From Bimuria novae-zelandiae CBS 107.79 (lineage: Eukaryota; Ascomycota; Dothideomycetes; Pleosporales; Didymosphaeriaceae), in NCBI GenBank assembly GCA_010015655.1, contig ML976698.1:300282-364281 (forward strand): 64,000 nt of DNA, read 5' to 3'. The notes beneath the pieces are model-generated. The model searched no databases, was not told the origin of the DNA, and saw only the letters and a list, made by a program, of their open reading frames with translations. Both the position numbers and the translations under genes were made by a program. Below, in pieces: positions 1 to 9,675 of this stretch (its first letter is position 1; the number at the start of each line of letters is the position of its first letter).

Positions 1-2
1 CT

Positions 3-653
3 GGCTTCGGTATCCTAGGAGGAGGCTCCGGAGGCAGAACGTATCAAGACTTCATCATCCCTCAACTCTCTCAGCTGCTAGCCCCTCTCTTCGACTCGTG
101 TGGATCCATCTCGGCACTAGAGATTGGACCCGGCGCAACAAGCATACTTGGACATCTTCCCAACCATCTAAGACGGAAAGTGAGGAGATACACTGCCTTC
201 GAGCCTAACAGCTTATTTGCTACGAGGTTGGGAGAAAGCTTTAGCTCTCCTTCTAAAGCAGAGCTCCTGCTGCCCTGTCTAGAAACCCCGCCTAACATCC
301 ATCCGATTTCGTTCACACTGCAGGGTGACACGACGAGCGGCATCGGGACGGGAGACAACGACGAAAAATTCGACCTTATTCTGTTTTGCCACAGCATGTA
401 TGGTATGAAGCCTAAAACAAAGTTCATCGAACGAGCGCTGGCAATGCTTGATGAGCAAAATCTTGCCATGGCGGTTGTTATCCATCGCGATTCAATCTAT
501 CTTGATGGCTTGGTGTGCCATCAAACAGCTTCTTTTCCTACCGGAGTCGTTCGCGTGGCAGATGACGACGAGAGTCTAGGGTGCTTTGCGACTTTCATCG
601 CGGGATTCACCTTGGAAGATAGGAGCCTGGACAAGGCTGTTCAAACAAAGTGA
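3..653 (+). CDS. SAM-dependent methyltransferase domain (N-terminal part of the fusion gene)
   Basis: The reading frame is open from the window edge to TGA 651-653. Near codon 46 is ALEIGPGATSILGHLP, which fits motif I (E-x-G-x-G) of class I SAM methyltransferases. About 20 residues on, an acidic residue follows a hydrophobic strand (YTAFEPN), as expected for the ribose-binding acidic position of motif II. Further down, FDLILFCHSMYGMKP fits the motif IV strand, where small-molecule methyltransferases often carry S-H-x-Y. The methyl acceptor cannot be told from sequence. The ATG is not in the window. The stop is probably a nonsense mutation, because the frame stays coding beyond it. Confidence 0.65.
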   Translation, partial: GFGILGGGSGGRTYQDFIIPQLSQLLAPLFDSCGSISALEIGPGATSILGHLPNHLRRKVRRYTAFEPNSLFATRLGESFSSPSKAELLLPCLETPPNIHPISFTLQGDTTSGIGTGDNDEKFDLILFCHSMYGMKPKTKFIERALAMLDEQNLAMAVVIHRDSIYLDGLVCHQTASFPTGVVRVADDDESLGCFATFIAGFTLEDRSLDKAVQTK

Positions 654-728
654 CGTAACGTATGCCGCGCCCTGGGCCGTCGCGAGGAGGCCCACCCCGG
701 AGAACTATATTTCAGCTCGCCTGAAGTC

Positions 729-1121
729 ATGATGGCCTTTACCAAACATGCAACCGCGTTGTCGGAGCTGACGGCAAAGGTGCCGTTGGAGAAAGGTAAC
801 CCAACAGTGAAAAACTGGGAAGCTCGCCTCCACCGTCCTATCTCCGTTGTCAGACCTACAGAAGTCCGACACGTCCAGCAGTGTGTTCGATGGGCGCTAG
901 TGCACAAGGTCGGGCTGACCGTCGTCGGCGGAGGTCACAGCGGTCACTGCCTCATGAGTAACGTCGTCGCGATCAATATGGGCGCCTTCGATCAGGTACA
1001 CATACTCGCGGTGGAGCAAGAAGGAACGGACTCTCGTCCTGGTTCATCCCAGTCCTTGGTGGTCGCCGAAGCTGGCTGCAAGACGGGGATATCGTTAGCA
1101 AGACCATGGCAGCAGGCGTGA
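729..1121 (+). CDS. FAD-linked oxidase, N-terminal PCMH-type FAD-binding part
   Basis: This holds the start of an FAD_binding_4 (PCMH) fold. LHRPISVVRPTEVRHVQQCV is the conserved entry strand and helix, and TVVGGGHSGHC contains the histidine that in this family carries the covalent 8-alpha FAD link. VVAEAGCKTG is the strand before the second FAD loop. The frame then goes wrong: after the GGGG run at 1085-1088 the expected continuation (DIVSKTMAAGVTVPLG) is found only one base over, in the next ORF. The ATG ATG pair near 729 could serve as a start, but the same frame is open back to the TGA at 651, which favours an internal position in a longer protein. Confidence 0.7.
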   Translation: MMAFTKHATALSELTAKVPLEKGNPTVKNWEARLHRPISVVRPTEVRHVQQCVRWALVHKVGLTVVGGGHSGHCLMSNVVAINMGAFDQVHILAVEQEGTDSRPGSSQSLVVAEAGCKTGISLARPWQQA

Positions 1122-3358
1122 CAGTACCGCTGGGGGCTCGCCCCAGCGTAGGTGCGGGGCTGTGGTTACAAGGCGGAATCGGACACCAAGCGAGATTGCA
1201 CGGGCTTGCGTGTGACGCCATTGTCGGTGCCGTACTGGTCAGCGTCAAATCTGGCGAGGTCCTTTACGTCGGCATTGTACCAAGCCAACACCGGCCTACA
1301 GACGCTGTTTGTCCTGAAAATGAAGACGATTTGATGTGGGCAATCAAAGGCGCCGGGAGCAACTTCGGCATTGTGATCAGCGTGACGTTCAAGGCCCTCC
1401 CGGATCCGACCTACTTGGTTGAAGAAAGAGTTTTCCCCTTGAGTGACAGCCTTGAGGCACAGCTTACGCTCAGCAACTTGGATAGCGTCTTTACAAAGCT
1501 CTCCCGGAACTGTTCTGCAGACGCGTATCTGTACTGGGACGCCGGCCAGCTGCAGCTTGGCGTGACTACATTCGAAGCTTCCATGACTCCACTCGCCTCT
1601 GCCAGATCCGCAACCAAGTATATAGATGGATTTTGGGGAGATTGCCGTCGCAAGGTCGTCAACAGCGTCGGCTTATTCGAGACGGATCTGTACTTGTCTG
1701 GGATGCACGGTGGGCACGCCCGCGGCAAGACCTTCGCATTCAAACGATGTCTATTTTTGAAGCATATCGGAGACGAGAACGTCGCTGGTCGCTTGTTAGC
1801 GGCCGTTCAATCTCGTCCTACGCCGCTCTGCTATCTCCATCTGCTGCATGGCGGCGAAGCGGTCAGCGACGTGGCGCGTGAGGAAACTGCTTTCGGCTGT
1901 CGAGATTGGGAGTTTGCCTGCGTGATCACCGGTGTCTGGTCCCGCGATCAGGATGACACCGAAGCAGCACAAGCGGCCATGCGCTGGGTCTATCATGTTG
2001 CTGAAGACTTGTTGCCCGTAAGCAGCGGAGCGTACGGCGCCGACCTCGGACCGGACCCAAGGGATGCCGCGCTGGCAAGGAACGCCTTCGGACCGAACCG
2101 GCCGCGCTTAGCCCGTCTTAAACACAGCTTGGACCCGCGGAATGTGTTAGCTTATGCTTGCCCGCTCCCGAAAGCACCGACAGAACCCAAGCTGATCATT
2201 CTTGTTACGGGGAAGAGCGGCACCGGCAAAGACTATTGTGCCAGCGTCTGGGTCTCCATATTCAACGAACATGCCCACAAAAGCCTCACAGCGCGTGCAG
2301 TGAGCATTAGCGATAAAATCAAGCGAGAGTATGCTGCGGCGAAGGATGCCGACCTGAAGCGCCTGCTTGAAGACCGGTGCTACAAGGAGAAACACCGCCC
2401 GGCGTTAACGAGATTCTATTTGGATCAGATGCATCAACGGCCTCAGCTGCGAGAGGAGCATTTCCTGGATGTGGTGCACAGCTCCGTAAATGTGGATGTG
2501 CTGTTCATCACGGGTATGAGAGACGAAGCGCCGGTCGCAGCCTTCTCGCATCTGGTACCCGACCGCAGGCTTCTCGAGGTTCACGTCCAAGCTTCCAAAA
2601 CAACGCGGCGGGCCCGTCGAGAGTGTCCCAGCGGTGACGACGATGTTGGCGAGGATAGCATGTCAACCAGACCGGCCTTGGACTACTGCCCTCATTTGAT
2701 ATTCGACAATGAGGCGATCGGAACAGAGACAGCAAGAAGATTTGCTGAACAGTACCTACTTCCCTTCGTTCACATGGATCTGCAGCGGTTGGCCACTATG
2801 GTCCGCTCAGTGCCCGGCTTCCCACGTCCAGGCATCGAGTTTCGCCACGTGCTCGCCATTGTTCAGCAGCCGGGTGGATTGGCCCTATGCTCGTCTCTTT
2901 TGCATACCCATTTCTCTAGTGACTGGGCCAAGGTTGGTGCGATAGTGTCCTGTGAGGCTGGCGGGTTTGTCTTTGCGTCACCGTTAGCCTTGCGAGTCAG
3001 TGTGCCTCTAGTGCTAATCCGCGAAGCCGGCAAGCTTCCCCCACCTACCGTATCCGTTAGCACGCCCCGATCACATATATCAACTTGGACGTTCAACAAT
3101 CCGAAAGAGAAGCAGATTGAAATGGAGCATTGTGTGGTCCGTGAGGGGATGTCATTGGTGGTGGTGGACGATGTGCTTGCCACCGGACGGACACTTTGCG
3201 CGATATTACACCTATTAAGGAAGGCTGAAGTCAGTGTGGACGACGTTAGCGTCATGGTTGTGGCTGAATTCCCAGTTCACCGCGGCCGAGAACTGCTACG
3301 TGAGCGTGGCTTTGGCGGGGTCCGCATCCAAAGCCTTTTGGTCTTTGGAGGCACTTAG
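1106..3358 (+). CDS. FAD oxidase C-terminal half, phosphomevalonate-kinase-like domain and phosphoribosyltransferase
   Basis: There are three domains in 750 codons. Residues 1-355: second half of an FAD_binding_4 oxidase, with PSVGAGLWLQGGIG for the second FAD loop (the cysteine used by doubly linked enzymes is absent) and a berberine-bridge-type C-terminus (NAFGPNRPRLARLKHSLDP). Residues 363-570: a P-loop kinase, with walker-like LVTGKSGTGKD, KREYA and RLLEDRCYKEKHRP. This order matches animal-type phosphomevalonate kinase, an odd partner here. Residues 575-750: a type I phosphoribosyltransferase related to adenine phosphoribosyltransferase, with FPRPGIEF near the start and the PRPP loop VVVDDVLATGRT near residue 685. 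The product is likely cytosolic, as no signal peptide or membrane segment is seen. The apparent start at 1106 is probably internal, since the frame is entered by a one-base shift from upstream coding sequence. Confidence 0.8.
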   Translation: MAAGVTVPLGARPSVGAGLWLQGGIGHQARLHGLACDAIVGAVLVSVKSGEVLYVGIVPSQHRPTDAVCPENEDDLMWAIKGAGSNFGIVISVTFKALPDPTYLVEERVFPLSDSLEAQLTLSNLDSVFTKLSRNCSADAYLYWDAGQLQLGVTTFEASMTPLASARSATKYIDGFWGDCRRKVVNSVGLFETDLYLSGMHGGHARGKTFAFKRCLFLKHIGDENVAGRLLAAVQSRPTPLCYLHLLHGGEAVSDVAREETAFGCRDWEFACVITGVWSRDQDDTEAAQAAMRWVYHVAEDLLPVSSGAYGADLGPDPRDAALARNAFGPNRPRLARLKHSLDPRNVLAYACPLPKAPTEPKLIILVTGKSGTGKDYCASVWVSIFNEHAHKSLTARAVSISDKIKREYAAAKDADLKRLLEDRCYKEKHRPALTRFYLDQMHQRPQLREEHFLDVVHSSVNVDVLFITGMRDEAPVAAFSHLVPDRRLLEVHVQASKTTRRARRECPSGDDDVGEDSMSTRPALDYCPHLIFDNEAIGTETARRFAEQYLLPFVHMDLQRLATMVRSVPGFPRPGIEFRHVLAIVQQPGGLALCSSLLHTHFSSDWAKVGAIVSCEAGGFVFASPLALRVSVPLVLIREAGKLPPPTVSVSTPRSHISTWTFNNPKEKQIEMEHCVVREGMSLVVVDDVLATGRTLCAILHLLRKAEVSVDDVSVMVVAEFPVHRGRELLRERGFGGVRIQSLLVFGGT

Positions 3359-3560
3359 AAAACGGGAAAGAAGGGTAGTCTTGACTTTCTAATAATGATA
3401 CCTTGTTATGTGTGATCTCAGTGATGGATTTGGCTGCCTCACTATTTGGCCGCCGGTGAACGAACCGAACCCGGCTTCTTTCTTGTGTCCAGCCTCAGTA
3501 AATGTCCGGCTCATGGGCTATTGTATGACAGTAAGTTACATGACATTGAAGACACACGCC

Positions 3561-4452
3561 CTATTTGCGGTTGAGGAGATTCAAGAACTCCTCTCGGTCC
3601 TTAGCGGTTGACCGCATGCAGCCTTGCATACAGCTCGTTATAGTAGTTGCGCTGGTCTTCTGCACGCCCCGCATCACCATGCAAAGATGGCTAGATTCTA
3701 TAACAACAGCGACGCCTTTAGGTTGAAGTACCTCGGAAAGGGCGGTAGCTACTTGTTTCGTAAGCCGTTCTTGCACCTGGAGCCGGCGCGAGAACATCTC
3801 AGCGATCCTAGCGAGCTTGGAGAGCCCAATTACCCGCTGGTTGGGGATGTAGCCGATGTGCATCTGTGCAAAGGTTAATACGCCAGCGCAAATATAAGGA
3901 ATTGGGCTGCATACTCTTCCACTAAAAGGTACAAGATGATGCTCGCAGAGGGAGAAGATTTCAATATCCTTTGTGATTACGAGCTCCTCGTGATTTTCGT
4001 TGAATACAGCGCCGTTCACGATTTCGTGCAGATCATCTTCGTATCCTTTCGTAAAGAAGAGAAAGGCTTCCGCGTAGCAATCTGGAGTCTTCTGTAGGCC
4101 CTTACGGTCTGGATCCTCGCCAATACACTCCAGCATAGTTTTCACGGCACCGGATAGCTTCACCAGCCGCTCTGCCTTCTCCCGCTCTGTTTCGTCTTTT
4201 CTTCTGCGTGTGTCCTTCACTGGTACTCATTAGCCAACGTAAATCTGCACAGGCACATTACTCACTAGGCCAGATCGATCCATCGAGACTGATTGCGGGG
4301 CATTGGTTATAAGTGCTTTGAGCTCCACTCGTAACCTGTGCATACGCACCATCGTCCCCATTGCGACCATTGATGTTGATTTCACTGTAAACTGTTTTGG
4401 ACTTGTCGTCGCCGTTCTTGTCGTCCATCTTCGCGGTAATCGAAGCGGGCAT
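3561..4452 (-). CDS. GTP cyclohydrolase I (three exons)
   Basis: It converts GTP to 7,8-dihydroneopterin triphosphate, the first step of folate, pterin and some deazapurine pathways, as a cytosolic homodecamer. Proposed exons: 4452-4266, 4219-3915, 3863-3561, giving 264 codons plus stop. The 46-nt intron has GTGAGT and CCAG ends. Splicing it creates the codon joined to KDTRRRKDE, which otherwise lacks an ATG. The 51-nt intron starts GTATGC, ends CACAG, has a TATTAAC branch site and removes 17 stray residues between [11 protein letters not shown] and MHIGYIPN. Signature residues are all present: CEHHLVPF (zinc Cys and His), [18 protein letters not shown], and the second zinc Cys in [10 protein letters not shown]. 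The variable N-terminus is rich in D, G and N. A general folate gene is possible, but the adjacent fusion gene suggests a dedicated pathway copy. Confidence 0.93.
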
Positions 4453-7400
4453 TCGAGATTTGGCACGAACTTATTTATCTCTACCTAGTAAATCCTGGGT
4501 TCGGCTGTAGAGCAAAACGAAGGCACCGCAGGATCAATTAGCAGGACTAGGCTACACCGAAGCCCCAACATTCAAGCATGGCAAGTCGTACGGTCCGAGA
4601 CGGACTGACATAACCATCTTTCCTTGCTCCTTCTGCTTCACAGGGGCGCGTTGTGAGCATTCTATAAGGTGAAGGTTGGGCAGCGAGGTCAAATCACTTT
4701 TAGTTGCCGAACTCTGTTCTGGCGTCCTGGTTCTCTTCACATACCTCTCCTCGTTGTGTAGGCATGTGCGCACTCCCACACTTCATATATGGAGTTAATT
4801 CATCGTATGATCGGGAACGCACACGGATGACTCCGAAGATGTGGTAGATGTTGGTTGATTGAGTGAAGTTACACCACAGCAGCGAGAAGTACGGTCGGAG
4901 ACGTGCGGCACCTGCACTGCATTATTAGCGCTACCGACCCAGGGACTCGTAGCTGTACGCCGCTTTTTGCCCGCATCCAGAGCAAAAGGCACTGTAACGT
5001 TAGCGATACATAACTATTGTACATACAACGAAGCTGGTATCATGCCGCGCACTATCTAAGAATTCGACTCGTTACTACGAAACTGGAGTACAACGGTACG
5101 TAGCGGCGGCAACTACCGGTAGCACATCGTCTCACACAATCGCTAAGAAAATAGGTTTAATTCTGAACCGGTGAGTGTGGGCCTGCTCGTAGATTCTGGT
5201 ACGGCATTGTGCAGATTGCGTTTGGTTGTCCTATGTCAATGCGTGGTAAGTCTTGGGGGTGCATTGAGATACCTCGACGATTGCCCTGTAAGTAGCTGCT
5301 ACGTTGCACAGCTGCGAGGGTATCAGAACCATATTTTCAAACAGCTCTGTGATATTCAAGAAGCGCCTCTAATTACTGCCATTTTCGATGCCTGCACTGA
5401 TCTTCCCAGCAGATTCTTACTTCATCCCGATACCCACGCTTCCAACGAAGATGGTACAACAGAGCATGAACCCGATGACCACAGTTTTCCAAGCTCAGTG
5501 TTGTTTCAAAGATCTGGTGGAGCATTGTACGAGAGATACCCCAGTCAGGGTAGATAGCTAAAATTGTGCGTCTCAAAAGTAGGTGCGCGCGGTCACTCCT
5601 TCGACCTAGCCATGCTTGCTAGGTTGGATTATGTAAGTAGTGGTTGGCTGCCAGCACGCAGAGAGCCGCTGCTTATATAACCATGATAACAACGATCGCG
5701 ACAAAACAAGGATACTGTAGCTAGTCCACTCCTGCTCTAGAAGCAGGACTGTATTTTTACTAGATGATAGATCTAGTCACTCGAAGCGAATGCGTAACAT
5801 ATGTCTCTGGTTCTTGAGAGGGTAGCACACTTGCCAAAGAACAACTTGCAACGGGATTTCTTGTGACAAGACTGTATTGGTCCAACATCGTGCTCTACGA
5901 CAGGACTCTGAAACGTTCTCAGTCGTAGGACAAGGAGCGAGCCTCATCATGCTCACGGTCATCCTAGCGGCCTGATGATCACCATCTAGCTGATGGAGGA
6001 TTGATGTCGGACAGCCAGCCAGGTACACACCCAATTACCACAAATGCAACGAGCAACTCAAAAAGAGAAAGAAAGGGCGACCACTTGCCTTCTGTGCAAT
6101 TCTGTAAGTATTGTAGGCGAGTGAGGGGCGCAGCTTTCGGATATAGGAATGGCAACTAGCTATTTCAGGCTAGATGAACATTTTACCCCACTCAGACCGG
6201 GATCCCTTACAGTCTTGCGGAGAAGCAAACATCCATGCCTGAATACTGTGATGGGACGGTAACATCGATCGCGACTGCGGAGTCGAGTGCGACGACGAAA
6301 AACGGTCCTGCGCGGTCTTCACAAATGCTGAGCAGCATGGCTTCCCGTGCATTTGCTGCTCAAAACTCGAAGTCTGTTTCTCAGTGGCAAATGCCATTGC
6401 ACGCATGGCGCGCTGTCCATAATCCACAGCGTTCTCTTGCAGCCTCGCTCATACACTCTCACGGGTTTTTGCTTGTATGATGGGGCAGAAGGTCGACTAA
6501 TGATGCACTGGTGTGACCTGGAGTCTGAAGCGGTACCAGTACCCTCTTCGCGTTGCACGCTGGTCCCACCGAATCTTGAGACTACCGTTCACACGCTCTG
6601 GCTTATTGCCCCCCGGCATTTCCATACTAATAGCCTTCTAGTTGCTGATCTTATGTTGTCCGCAAGGAACAGCAAACATCTTGTTGCGCGGAACTTCGTC
6701 ATGCTCTGTCAGGAGGAATTTAGGCCATCTAAGGCCTCGGCCTATCCGAGATAGTTGCGATCTGTCGGATTTCGTAGCCAGTCCGCCCCTAATTCCACGT
6801 GAAGCATGCCGGAGATGTCTGGTACGGTGGAAGTAGCACGGCAGCCGTCCTACATTGACAGCGGAAGCAGTTCCTAGCCTCATGCACGCTTTCTCGCTTC
6901 GCATCAAGGCAATCTCTACGAAGGTTGGCGTCTATTCGAGGAAGTAGCGGTCCATCGGCGAGACATCTTACATTTGTCTGGACAGTCAGTCGTTTTTCAG
7001 CTCCATGGCTGGCCAAAGCAAGGCTCGTACCATAATACTCCTCATTCCTACTGCCTCTTCACTTCGTCCAGCTGTGACCACGTTAACACGTTCGACTGCG
7101 CTGGAGCAACCGCAAACTCCGACGAACTCGAAGCTCCTAGAAGGAACTCAAGCTCCATCCCCTGGGCCATAGTGGTTGTTCACGAAGGTGTCTTCTTCAA
7201 ATTGGGCTGACACGTCGTGAAGAACGTGAGCGTTGCAAGACCGGCGGCAGACCGGTGGCAGTCGATAGGTTGCATATGATTTGACGCAAGCCGCTTTGAT
7301 TTGACATAATCTGCAGATCACTGGCTCTTAGCGTTACCTTGTCTTTAGTAGCCGACAAGGAAGTCGCGGAACGACAAGTGGAACATCCTAAAGGGAACGT

Positions 7401-7680
7401 TTTCATTGTCAAAATTCTTTTTGTGGGACATGCAGAAGGTGTACAAAGGATCCAACTGAGAGCAAGCTTTCTAGAAAATCGATGAGTTCTCTGCCCACAA
7501 TCATTCGAGTTTTCTTCTCTTTAAGCATTTTGACAAGTCTCACTATGTAGAGTGTGACGCGTTGCCAGAGGAGCGCTGCTACGAAAATATTACAGTAACG
7601 TTACGTAGTTACAGCAAGCAATCATCAGAATGCTGTATGACATGACCTGCTTGTTCAAGGCTCCATCAGCTACTATACTA
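4453..7680. other. Gene-poor spacer
   Basis: About 3.2 kb of mixed-composition DNA. Reading frames up to 135 codons occur on both strands (for example 5171-5557 and 6347-6754, plus strand), but none shows a recognisable motif or a convincing splice structure. It is not AT-rich like the RIP-affected transposons. I see no RNA gene and no clear repeat. Confidence 0.5.
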
Positions 7681-8628
7681 ATGGCGCAGACCTTCGAGGA
7701 GTAAGAAGTATCTCCCTTGATGTCAAACTGGCTGAGCTAAAGTATGGTAGCATTATGCAGTCCCTTCTGTTCACTTTTTGCGTCGGGCAAGAGGGAAACC
7801 GGATCGTAGTGCATGCAGCTGCGATCGCTGCCACAAGTCAACAACTGAATGCCCTTATGAATAATGGAATGGCGGAATCTGCTATGCGATGCGCAACTCT
7901 CGACGATATTGAAGTCAGCTACTTCAGTCGATTCTGCGAGTACGCTTACCGTGGCGACTACACAGTGCCGCCTTGCGAGGATAACCAGGAGAAGGGGAAC
8001 GATGATAGTTGGGAATTTTCGACTGCCGGTAAAAGGAAGAAGGGTAAGAAGGGGCACGTTACATTGTGCGCTCCTCCTGTGAAGATACTGAACCTCAGAA
8101 AGCAAGAAAGCCGTACCTGACGTGCCTCCTGAGCCTCAGTGTGAACCGCAAGTCAGCTCGAGGACCATGTTTCGGGCTCTATTCTACAGTAAAAATCACC
8201 TCGTCGACTGCAGTCCTATAGCCACCATTCTTCAGTCTTTCGAACCCAAAGCCAACGTTTTTCCATGGCAGAATTTCACGCCAGTCTTTCTCGCTCATGC
8301 ACGGCTCTATTGTTTTGCGCACATGCGTCTGATAGCGCCACTCAAAGCGCTAACACTCAACAAGTTGCACAAGACACTCTCAAACTTCAAGTTATACGCA
8401 GATCGCGTCGGAGACATCGTTAAGCTTGCGAGGTACGCTTACTTGAATCAAGATCTGCCAAGCCGGAGCAAAGATGGAACTTTGGACGACCTAAAGAAAT
8501 TAGTGGTTGAGTATGTCGTATGCGAGATTGATGTCATTGGAAAACATGATGTGTTTGTCGAGTACATGGAAGAGGGCGGCGAATTTGTGGGCGACTTTTG
8601 GAAGGTGGCAAGGGATTTTGTGAAGTGA
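7681..8628 (+). CDS. BTB/POZ domain protein (three exons)
   Basis: A BTB domain mediates dimerisation and often adapts substrates to Cullin-3 ligases; small fungal members like this one are mostly uncharacterised. Proposed exons: 7681-7700, 7751-8028, 8099-8628 (275 aa). The first exon is only 20 nt. Joining it across a 50-nt intron (GTAAGA to GGTAG) gives MAQTFEDIMQSLLFTFCVG, a typical N-terminus for this family. The second intron, 70 nt (GTAAAAG to CCTCAG), moves the frame exactly from the BTB part to the C-terminal part. Core BTB features are VHAAAIAATSQQLNALMNNG and FCEYAYRGDY. The C-terminal helical part has LKALTLNKLHKTL and ends GEFVGDFWKVARDFVK. It converges on the zinc-finger gene 180 bp away. 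Without the introns the two halves are in different frames, so the splice model decides whether it is intact. Confidence 0.82.
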
Positions 8629-8809
8629 TGCAGGGAGACGTGCCAATCGTCTCGACCACGTAACTTGCTCCGCTATGACAAAAATTCAACTCTCGCCACT
8701 TTCGTAAACGCATTCTTTGTCACAAGGCGTGAAGTCCTTCCTGGGTTCGTAGTCGGTATCAGGCCGGTCAAAACGATGATCACGTTGATCATCAGCATCA
8801 TCAAATTCA

Positions 8810-9675
8810 TCAGAATCCTCTCTGACAGACTACAGATCGGTCCCCCACTCGACATTTACCACGTCTACGCCCTTCGCAAAAGTCCCGCTCATGAGGTAAG
8901 CCTCCTTTCGATTTGTAATGCGCCGGCTCCATTCTCACACCTGCCCACTTCTTCAGCCTATATGCAACTCGTTCGATGTACGATCCTTCATCCAGCACAA
9001 AGTTGCCTAGACATTCGCAGTTCTTACACCTCTGATTATACACAACTGCGCTGTACCCATTGCCAGCATATCCTCTTATCTCGATAGGTACCATCTTGCT
9101 GGCCCAGGACTCTGTTTCACAAGCACTATCGTTGCATATAAACTTGCCCATAACGTGGGTGAGCCATTCGTGATCGAAGTTATCGTCGTCTTCGTCTTCG
9201 TGGAACCATGTGGATGAAACTTCCGGGAAAACCGCTTCTGCAACGTCCTGATGAAGTGCTGGGAACATGAAGAACTCTCGTGTCTCTTGTGTAGGTTCAG
9301 CCACGCCTGGAGGGTTCTCTGAACAGTTTTGATAGACCTGGAATTTTTTTTGTGCTTTTTCAGGGCTTTCTTGCTGCTGAGAAAGTAATTGCATGTCTGG
9401 CAGTAGAAGCTCTTTTTACGTACTGGCGAGTTTTGCTGGTGCTGTTCGAGCGCTCTCTTGCTGCCGAAATAGCGATCGCAAGTCTTGCAATGGATGATTT
9501 TCGTGTGCACCGGTGAGTTCTGCTGGTGCTGTTCGAGCGCTCCCTTGCTGCCGAAATAGCGATCGCAAGTCTTGCAATGGATGGTTTTCGTATGCACCGG
9601 TGAGTTCTGCTGGTGCTGTTCGAGCGCTCCCTTGCTGCAGAAACAGCGATTGCAGAGGACACACGAATAATCCAT
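8810..9675 (-). CDS. C2H2 zinc-finger plus 3CxxC-type zinc-binding protein
   Basis: The N-terminus carries tandem C2H2 fingers of about 29 residues (C-x2-C-x12-H, linkers QQNSPVHTK), three clear and a fourth more diverged. The C-terminal half is a 3CxxC zinc-binding domain: FICNDSACETESWAS, VVYNQRCKNCECLG, YIERVAYRLKKWAGV and GGLPHERDFCEG. The halves are in different frames. Removing a 47-nt intron at 9423-9377 (GTACGT to TTTCTCAG) joins them into 272 aa but deletes most of finger 4; without splicing, a 199-residue form with four fingers results. A single missing A in the A8 run near 9350 is the competing explanation. Function is likely nucleic-acid binding; targets are unknown. The cysteine expected in CEGC is arginine here (CEGRRRGKC). 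Confidence 0.8.

Larger units (their letters stand above)
3..3358 (+). pseudogene. Four-domain fusion enzyme: methyltransferase, FAD oxidase, P-loop kinase, phosphoribosyltransferase (5' truncated by window)
   Basis: I read this as one long gene. The frame is open from base 3 and holds a class I SAM methyltransferase. It continues in the same frame past a TGA at 651-653 into an FAD-linked oxidase, shifts by one base at the GGGG run 1085-1088, then runs to 3358 through the rest of the oxidase, a phosphomevalonate-kinase-like domain and a purine-type phosphoribosyltransferase. The bases between 653 and 729 translate without stops into plausible protein, and the oxidase motifs line up only across the frame change, so both lesions look like damage to a formerly continuous frame. 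Known: each domain is a standard family. Inferred: the fusion, and a biosynthetic role together with the GTP cyclohydrolase gene 200 bp downstream on the other strand. The 5' end lies outside the window. Two or three separate genes is the alternative reading. Confidence 0.7.

Noticed and set aside
5171..5557. 128-codon plus-strand frame
   Set aside because: No motif, no supporting splice signals; likely chance.
6347..6754. 135-codon plus-strand frame
   Set aside because: No recognisable motif and unremarkable composition, with competing frames on the other strand.
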